64,000 nucleotides of DNA from Miscanthus floridulus (lineage: Eukaryota; Streptophyta; Magnoliopsida; Poales; Poaceae): assembly GCF_019320115.1 (NCBI RefSeq), contig NC_089598.1:27447491-27511490 (forward strand), in the 5' to 3' direction. The notes under the pieces were generated by a model. The model was not told where the DNA came from and did not search any database. It saw only the letters and a list, made by a program, of their open reading frames with translations. A program made the position numbers and the translations under genes. Every line of letters begins with the position of its first letter. Within the stretch, counting starts at the first letter, position 1. Below are positions 55,835 through 64,000 of this stretch, in pieces.

Positions 55835-57751
55835 TGTTTACACCAAAATTTGGGAAGAAGAACGCAGGAACTCGAAGCTTTCAAGATTGTGTCAATCAAG
55901 GAATCGATTGCATAAGAATCGATATCAGCTAATTCAGATGCGGCACTGGAATCGGCTCTCTTCGAATGACGTCAGTAGATAACGATAATGAGCTACGGTT
56001 GGCGTCGGGAAATACATGTCGGAGTCTACAAAAAGGGAAAGATTAGGGTCCAAGTTATCTTAAGATAGGAATGTTTTCTTTTATACCAAAGATTATAATG
56101 TTTCATACTTGTGTAGGATTCATGCTTAGGCTCCGGGTATAAATATTAGACCCTGGCTATTATAAAAAGACATCTAATCAATCAATACAAGTTACTTTTT
56201 TTGGCTTTACGCCAACCCTTAGGAGTAGGAGTAGTGTAGATCTCGGCGAGTTCTTCAACAAGTAGGGCTGCATCGGTCCGACCGACCTCTGACTTGTCTG
56301 TAAGTACCATCATGGTTTATACTTCTGTTTGTAATGCTACATCGGTTAAGTTCGACCTCCACTGTGAACTCTAGTATAAGCTAGTTATCGACTCTTATCT
56401 AGTTCAAGTACGGCTGTATCGGTTAAGTTCAACCTCCACTGCTCGAATTAGATTAAGGTCAAGTTATCGGCTCTACCTAAGAGTGGCATCCTTTGGGTAG
56501 ATTCATTAAGTTACCGATCTTGCTGATGTTCTTATCGTCAGTAATTTTCAGCAACATCAACCTGTCCGGTTGAGATCGATCTAGATCGGCCTTACATCCT
56601 TTTAGTCCATCGTTTGCTTTGTTACAATACGATGTTTCTCACTTTGAGCGACTGGTTACGTTTCATTGGCTTTTCTATTTCGATCTTGATCGTGCATAGT
56701 ACGCGGTTAAGGCATGTCCGATCTTGAGGAGGTTTGCTGGCTGGTTAAATCTGGTCTATAGTTCGCTGTTATGGCTGCAACGATCCGGTCTATCCCCACT
56801 GATGGCACTTTAGATCGGAGGATGCTACTTGGTAGATTTGTTCTCGATCAGGCGTGACCTTAACTGTTTGCTATGCCTACATCGACTAAATAGCTGATCG
56901 TCTATGCTTTAATGTCTACAGTGTGTCTTCATGATTCTGTTAAATGTGAATAAATTTGTTTACTTTGAATGTTTGATTTATTATCTTTATCACGTCTGCC
57001 ATCAATTCGATCGAACCCCACTGTTTGAGATAGCAGGTTAAGTCTGATGAGTTCATAGATTTGTCCATGTTAAATAGTCGATTGTTCACATGATGTAGTC
57101 CTTTTTGCACCTGAATCAGCTATTTCAGCCGATTCGCTTGAGCGTTCACACATATAGCATGTCTTTCGGAAAGCCTGTCAACGTATAGATGGTTTTACGG
57201 ATTCTTCGGTTTTGGTTTGTTATTATCATCATAGCTGCCATCGATCTGGTCGAACATCACTGTTGATGGTAATAGATTAGATTCAGAGCGTTTGTAGAGC
57301 CATTCCTACTAAATAGTCGATTCGTTCGCATGCTATATCCTTTCTCGTTAGATTCATCGGCTCAATGCTTTACACTGGTAATATCCACTTAGCTGATGAT
57401 TTTGGACGTGCATTGTATCTGTCAACATAAAATCAATTGTGATCCATGAGTTTCATAGGCCGTAACAATCGATTTCTTCGCGTATCGGCCGTTTAGTCGA
57501 TTTTCCCGTCTGGCTGCTCCCGAAGCGGCACACTTGGAACTATCTGGGCAAAGACCGGCATGTTCCACCTTAAATTACTGATAAATTTTCTCTCCTTGTC
57601 AATTGCAGGTCAATTTGACTGGCACGTCTCGGGAGGAATATGTAGGATCGGCTAACCCTGCGTTGAAGCCAAGCGGATCTCCAGGCTCATCCTAAGTAGA
57701 TCCTTCCGGCTTGTTGTGTGCCCGGCGTATCGACATGTTTTTGCGCCGACA
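55835..57751 (+). mobile_element. Probable solo LTR, about 1.9 kb
   Basis: Begins TGTTTACACCAAAATTTGGG and ends TTTTTGCGCCGACA, so TG...CA with TGT/ACA inverted ends. Flanks TCTGG (55,830-55,834) and CCTGG (57,752-57,756) match in four of five bases. GGGTATAAATATTAG near 56,137 is a good TATA box. CGGTTAAGTTCGACCTCC-like phrases repeat inside. No internal retroelement region adjoins, so it is most simply a solo LTR. Confidence 0.5.
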
Positions 57752-57756
57752 CCTGG

Positions 57757-58600
57757 GTAAAAAGCAATATAAAGAGTTAGTCCCATCTTCATGATCCACT
57801 CGCCAAGACACCGTCTTCAGCTCCAATGTCATGTCCACGTGCTCATCATCTGGCGCACCTAAATGAGATGCAACGATGCAAATGCATGAATGCAAAGAAA
57901 GCACACATAAAGCATCACGTAATGGCATTCAAGATAAATATCAGGTTTATAAATCAATTATTAAGTTTTTATTGCAATAACGCATGTGAGAGCAAGATAA
58001 ATCTATATATCAATATTTTATGTGAACACATGGCCATGTTAAGTGTTCGTTTGACATAACAACATCATACAAATGCAGTGGAACTATATTTTCTATTTTT
58101 ATAGACTTTTTTTTATTTATAAACCATTTAACAAGCGTCAAACAAGTTAAATCATTGACTCAGTCATAGCACCTATTTACAGGCTACAAACACTATAGGA
58201 GATGCCTAACACATGTAAGAATCTACTATAAGAATATCATATTAACCGCATTTACCAATTAGCCATTAAAAATAGTACAACAATTATAGGAGCATATTTA
58301 TTTATTTATTGTAGACCTAAAAATAGTGAGCACCAAATGAATTAATCTACTCTAACACACAGTACAGGTTACCAGGAGTCTAACAAAACCAGAATCATGA
58401 TTTTATGACTTCATTTCAAATTTAAATATATTTTACAATGTTGAACCGATTTTATCCATCTTTAAATAAGACAAGAAGCTAATAGACACAAATGCTCTGG
58501 GAACCCCAAACTTTTTTTAAAAAAAAATCTATAATCAGCCCTTTTACTATTTATGTCTCTCAGACAAATTGGCATATAACTCCTTGTACTTTTCTCCTTT
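57757..58600. other. AT-rich sequence, nothing recognised
   Basis: No gene, motif or clear repeat pair could be supported. Confidence 0.4.
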
Positions 58601-59800
58601 TGCACCAAAGCTCCCTCCCTCTAAATCTCACGTACGAACAGAGCAACGCACGAACACCGGCAGAACAGGTGATGGGTTCGGGCCGGCCGGCTTCGACCAG
58701 CGACTGCGGTCGCCGATGGCCGGGGTGGAGAGACGCGGCTTCAAGGCAGCGGGCCGCTGCCACTGGTGCACGCGCCGTGGCCTGGGATGGCCAGTGGCCG
58801 TGTTGCAGTGGCTGCGAGTTCGCTCAACTCGGCCATGGCGGCGGTGGGGAAAACTGAAAGTGGCTAGTGACGAGGCACGGCTGATGCTAGATGTGGGTTT
58901 GCAGGCTAGCTAACTTCCATGTAAGGCTACTTGCGTGAGGAATTGGATGGAGGTGCTCTGGTTGGGGCGAATTTAAACTGGGCGCCGAAGGCGAACGCGC
59001 GGACCGTTCATGGCCATGCAGTTCAGGGGCTCGACGAGACGCGCGCGGCTGGCTTTCAAGGCACACTGATGGCATCCACTTGCACGTGCTTTAAAGGTAG
59101 AGGACCTTGGGACTAAGCGAGGCAGGGGCGAGGCAGAGCGACGACTGGCGTCAGGTCATCGATGGCAGACAAAATGCCACAGGGTATTTGATGACTTTGC
59201 GAGCGAGGGTGCAGAGAGCCAGGGAGGCATGCTTAAGAGGGCAGAGTGCGGCATTGTGCCGGGTGGAAGCGACAACGAAGGGGTCGGTCTGCACTCGGCT
59301 CAGGCTTGCCTCAGCGGGACGCTCTTAATGGCCGTGACGGTTGGGAAGTGCGGCTACCAAGGCGGAGTCAGGGAGTCAGGCACACGTGTAGGTGTCACGG
59401 CAGCGACCACGACCATGTGCAGGCGCAGCGGGAATGCCATGTGTCCACGGCAGCGGCAATGGCTGCGACGAGGCGGAGCAGCACAGCTATCAGCACGTAT
59501 GCACGGCAATGAGGGCTTTTGGTAGCAGGGCAGTGGGCGCGTGTGGCAGCGAGGTAGCGTGGCATGGCAATAGCGCGGACACAACAACGCAGCGTAGACG
59601 GCCGCGCGCACTCGTGGACAAAGCGCGGCTCGAGAGTCCGGTAGAGGGATAGCTGTGGCCGGCTGGGCCAGGCGCGCAGCCGGCTGCCGCAGAGGCCGGC
59701 CAGTGGGGCAGCAACCATGGCCACGGAGCGAGCTAGCCGCCAGCAGCACACGAGTGCGCGGTGACCGCGGACTCAAGCCGAGCGACCACAATTGGTGTCG
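58601..59800. other. GC-rich unassigned region
   Basis: Strongly GC-rich, with overlapping open frames on both strands (for example 59,354-59,854 minus and 59,107-59,525 plus). Arg/Ala/Pro-rich translations without any family motif argue for composition rather than coding. It could be part of a long LTR or captured leader sequence. Confidence 0.4.
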
Positions 59801-62312
59801 TGCACGCATTTTAAAGCAAATCAAAAGCAGCTGATCAACACGGTTGGAATTCAACCAATTCCACTAACCTAGAGCCAACACTACCAACTCCCTAGCGAAG
59901 CAATCGTCGTGACTAGAGATTAACAAGAGAGGGAGATAAAAGATTGCCAACATAGGCTAGTCGTAGGAGCACCGGTTCACGAACAGAGCACCAACAACAT
60001 GGTTTACAGCGCGTTCTTACGAAAGTCGAGCAATTTTTGTGTGAGCATCGTAACCCTAATGTACCCATGACCTGCACCACATTCTAGTATACACCTAGAT
60101 GCAACCAATCGTGCAAAAACATGGATATATTGCTTAATTATTTTTGTTGGAATTTAGATGCCAATATAGCATCGTCTATTATCATTTCAGACTTACGAAA
60201 TTCAAAGGTTCAGTTAGAACTAACAACCTTTAGTGCTTTTGCCATAATTTTTAAAGGGTCTAAACCTTGCCGGATTCAACTAACAATTGTACCATGACCT
60301 AGTCCATACTTCGTACTAACTCATAGGAGCAAGGTATTTAAGCATTATTTAACTATTTTGCTCAATATAATTCGCCAAAATGGTACTTTAAACATAAATT
60401 CAAGTGTTTGCCGACTTAACGAAAAGAGCTTATCTTAATGTCAAGTTAGATTTTAGAGCTCCCACAACACTAGTTAACAACATCTATTTTTCCAAAAGTT
60501 AACGTTGCATTTCCATCTACTAAACTTGAACTTCAATTTTTATTTAAGTACTAAATACAAGTTATGTTTTATTCTTGTTTATAGAAATTGGTTTTCGTGC
60601 CAAACAATTAAAACTACTTTTCCTATTTTCTTGTTAGGATTTTCATTAGCGCATTTAAGTAAACTAACTCACTATATTTATAGATCTACCTCTCAGGCCA
60701 TAATCTCAGTGCTAAGCGAGCTCATAACATCAGAGGTGTTACAAAGCTTAACCTTGGATCAAACTTGACAAGCTACTGATTTACCTTCTTGTATTGCATT
60801 GCACATGCATGTGTGTTGCTTTGTCGGTTCTTTTCGGTTATCTTTTGTGCATTCGCTGTGTTTGTCCACAAATTGGGAGAGCATTTGAAGCTCCTAATGG
60901 TTGAATTCCCTATTGTGTGGCCACATGGTGCTCCTCGCCCCGTTTTGTCGCTTATTTTCTTAAAAAAGATATGTAGTCCAAGGTAAAATACTTTAAAATT
61001 GAGGACTTGCGAGTTGGTTCTCATACTAGTTCCAATTAGGTGTTTATTTGGCTCTTATTTGGATTGAAACTTGGTTGGGAGAAAGTGTCGCGATGAAAGG
61101 AGAAGAACAACTGTAGGAGGATCGGACGCTTGGACCGGACTCATAATTAGAGCATCCGGTCATGCAGTACAGGGAACTGATGATGTACAGTGTTTCACCC
61201 ATGTCTGGTGCAAAGTTGAAGCCGCGTCAGATCAACTCAAGGAGGAATATAGGGAATGACCGGACTCAGTTGTGCGTCTAGTCATGAGAAATCAGACGTG
61301 TTCGATCACGTTGAGAGCGTTTCTAGAGCTCTCTATTCCTGATCGGACTTAGGGGAAGCAGCGTTAGGTCAATTCCATCGGCGTGTTTGATCAGAATAGT
61401 GTTCATGTGGTTTGCTTCTAAATCTGACTGATGCTTGGGGCCAACTCATCTCTCAATCTCTTCTGTCAAGTCAGGCCTGCATTCTCTCCTTCACCTTCAC
61501 TTGAACCGCCCACGCCCGTTACTTTCCATCTGTACGCCGGCGCCTGCAAACCCTAATCTACCGCTGTGCCTCCCCCGTCGATGTGCCACGCCCTCACGTT
61601 GCCTCTCCATCGCTATGCGCGACCGCGCCCTCTGCACTCGCGTCCTCCTCGTGACCGTGCTTGGCCGTGCTCCATCGTCGCCGTGGTGTCATTCCTCCAT
61701 CGGTGCACCGCACTTCTCTATGGCCCAGGCGACCTCGCGCCCTCGACCTTGACTTCCAGAGTCGCTGCTCCAATGATTCCTTGGTCTGCTATAGTTTTGC
61801 CTAGGGTGAGCACTCTGCCTGCCGCCTACGTGCCTGATAGAATGCCTCTACAAGTCTAGCACTGTTTTTTATTCTTTTCTCAGCTACTCTCGCTTGTAGA
61901 TTCCTTGCCATGATTGTGTGGTGCCCCATCATGCTCAGTTCTCACCTATTAACAGGGTTGTGTAAGGTAGCAAGCCATTATTCATTCCTTTCTTACCTAA
62001 TTTGCTTGCTTCTATTAAGGACCATCGCTCCTCTAGATACATATGTTGCTCTTATTTATATCCATCTCTCCATCTATTGCAGTGAGTTGTGGCAGTGCGG
62101 TTACTTGGTCAGTTGATAGTGGTAGATAAACTCAGGGCCAAGCCCGCGAGTATGGACTAAGGCCAAGCCTCACGAGTATCAGTGAGCAGTGATGGCTTAG
62201 TCAGGGGGAGTTTCTGATTGTGAGTGGATCGCTCTTGTCAGTAGCAGTGAGTTAGGGGGGCATTTGTGTGGCAGTTGATCTTTAGTTGCAGTTGTTCTCT
62301 CAATTGTCAGTC
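59801..62312. other. Probable retroelement non-coding sequence
   Basis: AGAGGTGTTACA at about 60,733-60,744 resembles the end of many grass gypsy LTRs. 61,440-61,860 is a C-rich leader-like island. 62,050-62,300 repeats AGTCAGTT/CAGTGAG-type words just before the ORF at 62,313. No protein family is recognised. Confidence 0.35.
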
Positions 62313-63456
62313 ATGGCTAGGTGCAAGAATGTTGGGGGTGGTCCCAGCGATGATGAGAGGCGTCCGCCTCGCCTGATAGAGCAGTAAAAGGCAAAGGGGC
62401 TAAAGAAGACTGTAAAAGAAGAAGCGCAAGCATGGTGACATAGAGGTAGAGAGAGCAGCAGCAGTGGCTGCTGCCGCATAGCGTGCTAAGAGAGGTGGCA
62501 GAGGTAGTGGTGGTCACATTGGCAATTAGTTGTCACTAGCTCAGAGGGCCACTATCGAGGAGCTCAAGGCTAGGCATGGTAGTCCATGTGATACTATCAT
62601 GCTTGCAGGCTAGCGTGTACCTCTGGAGGATGCACCAGAGGGCACTCGTGTGGAGGAGATTGAGCCCTAGGAGGAGATCGAGTAGCACCAGGAGCAGGTA
62701 GAGCAGCCACGGCTTTGATGTTCTAGTTGTACTCGCACCCAGGTGTCACCGAGACCTGAGACATAGAGATGTGGTTCCCGTCCACCTCCCAGATGATAGG
62801 GTTCGCCTCTAGTGGTACACTTGGACTTAAGGGCAGCCACGGCTAGGTAGGTGCAGCAGCTTCATTTTGTGGAGTTTGAGCACTGGTTTCCACCGAGGCG
62901 GGATGAGCGAGCCTCGGAGTAGTTCTACATAGTGTTGCAGGAGGACTTCTACAATGCCTACCTCAATAGTGGTGTGGCATTCAAATCTTAGAGAATGTGC
63001 TCCTTAGAGGTTATAGTTGCTATTGCAGGAGAGCAGATCCATCCCCACCTTAGCTACCTGCCAGGTTTGGTAGATCTCTTAGGATGGACTGGTCGATACG
63101 TTCCATCATGGGTTAGAGAGTTCTATGCTTCTTTATGGATTGACCCAAGGCACTGGTACATTCCCTTTGCTTTCAGAGGCCGTGACTATAGGCTACAAAG
63201 CTCGAGGGCTAGAGAGATACTTAGGATTCTAGAGTCCTCTATTTGGATTCACGAGATCTGCTATGGAGAGATAGAGCCACCAAGACGCCCTCATGGCGGA
63301 TGGATACCACCAATAGACTTAGTCAGAGCTTGCTTCACTGAGCCATTTGGAGAGGGATCAAGCCACACCCCACGTGACCTTACACCTATAGCTCATATCC
63401 TTGAGTCGGTCATGAGGAGGTCTTTGCTCCCCCCTTATGCTAAGACTAGCAGCTAA
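62313..63456 (+). pseudogene. Putative plant transposon-domain protein, decayed
   Basis: Opens MARCKNVGGGPSDDERRPPR, then stops and frameshifts. A conserved-looking block resumes at about 62,850 (FVEFEHWFPPRRDERASE, FYNAYLNSGVAF) and from 62,995 is open: PHLSYLPGLVDLLGWTGRYV, WVREFYASLWIDP, FRGRDYRLQSSRAREILRI. The pattern (a W.REFYA.L segment followed by FRGR..R) resembles the 'putative plant transposon protein' domain found in gag-like ORFs of grass retroelements. Role unknown. It ends where minus-strand gypsy sequence begins, near 63,430-63,456. Confidence 0.5.
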
Positions 63457-64000
63457 GCATATCCAATTGGCTTTCATTTCCCCTCTAGGTGAGTTTACTA
63501 ACATGGGTTTCTTCATAACACATACTAGAATACCATGCTTCTTTATGAATGTATATGCTATGAAGGAATGCGATGCACCAGAATCAAAAAGTACTATAGC
63601 TGAGTTTGAGTTGACCAAAAACGTACCGATCACCACATCTAGTGCCTCCTGGGCTGTTTCAGTAGTTACATGGTTCACTTTTCCCTGAACATAGTTCTGC
63701 TGCATGTTAGCCGTCCTCTTGGGGCATCTGTTTGAGTAATGTCCTGGCTCTCCATAATTGAAGCTTCTATTATCATTAACTGCATTTGGCGCCTTTGATG
63801 CACCATTCTTCTACAGAGCATTTGGGGCATTATTCCTCATAGGAACATTGTTGGATTGTTGTTGGCGCTGGGCTAGTGCCTTGTACTGCTGCTACCGCTG
63901 CTGTTGTTGTGCACGCTGGGGTTGTTGATTGCAGTTGACTCGACCAGACTGTCCTTGATAGCGCTGCTATGGTTGAGTCTGTTGAGGATTGGCACGAAAG
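63445..64000 (-). pseudogene. Gypsy gag C-terminus and protease, minus strand, leaves the window
   Basis: The minus-strand frame contains SFNYGEPGHYSNRCPK, a zinc knuckle whose first two cysteines read S and Y. It is followed by TAQEALDVVIGTFLVNSNSA and VLFDSGASHSFIAYTFIKKH, the retroviral-type protease active site (DSGA). The upstream part to 64,000 is Gln-rich (QQQ, Q-N). RT would lie below 63,440 but is absent, so the element is cut there; its 5' LTR would be past the window end. The wording fits a chromovirus-type gypsy element. Confidence 0.75.

Noticed and set aside
58887..59854. Several GC-rich frames up to 166 codons
   Set aside because: Open on both strands at once, low-complexity translations, and no splice or promoter context.

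Overview
This window reads as intergenic, transposon-packed chromosome of a grass. Supporting signs are CACTA ends built from TAGTCCCGG palindromes, a non-chromodomain (Tat-type) Ty3/gypsy element, SIRE-like copia pol, PIF/Harbinger sequence, hAT/Tourist MITEs and one very GC-rich single-exon gene. A panicoid/andropogonoid grass such as sorghum, Miscanthus or sugarcane is my inference; no marker fixes the species. No rRNA, tRNA or CRISPR feature was seen.

Layout. 0-0.5 kb: promoter-like sequence (two CACGTG boxes, a TATA box) and an orphan start codon. 4.15-5.45 kb: Helitron-like element. 5.75-6.28 kb: broken copy of a small membrane-protein gene whose intact paralogue lies at 37.5-38.1 kb. 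6.3-12.4 kb: degenerate minus-strand Ty1/copia element ending at the pseudogene's stop codon. 12.4-17.4 kb: broken LINE interrupted by a 2.85-kb MULE-like element (10-bp target duplication), which itself holds a hAT MITE with a second MITE inside it, and a solo LTR. 17.4-25.7 kb: MITEs plus a mosaic of fragments, including a lipoxygenase exon 1 piece and a truncated PIF/Harbinger transposase. 25,725-35,465: complete but disabled Ty3/gypsy element with 296-bp LTRs, a GATTT target duplication and a 70-bp minisatellite. 36.3-37.15 kb: GC-rich element with inverted ends just upstream of the host gene. 37,485-38,072: the only convincingly intact host gene, a four-helix membrane protein of unknown function.

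38,975-51,543: a 12.6-kb CACTA (En/Spm) element with an ATT target duplication. In order it carries two tandem fold-back modules, a small apparently intact two-exon gene (GRF zinc finger plus C-terminal membrane helix), a tnpD-type transposase broken by three stops and a frameshift, a 522-bp tandem repeat, an internal copy of the palindromic promoter region, and a second gene (Transposase_24-like, proline-rich linker, ULP1/C48 protease domain) that is also broken. This is the most interesting unit in the window: a transposase and a DNA-binding/SUMO-protease-like protein under two similar promoters, with an extra small membrane-anchored zinc-finger gene.

52.5-55.1 kb: LTR-less SIRE-like copia pol fragment. 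55.8-57.75 kb: probable solo LTR. 57.8-62.3 kb: mostly unassigned sequence. 62.3-63.45 kb: degenerate plant-transposon-domain ORF. 63.45-64.0 kb: gag/protease piece of a minus-strand gypsy element running out of the window. Nearly every element is decayed; apart from the host gene, only the small CACTA zinc-finger gene looks translatable.
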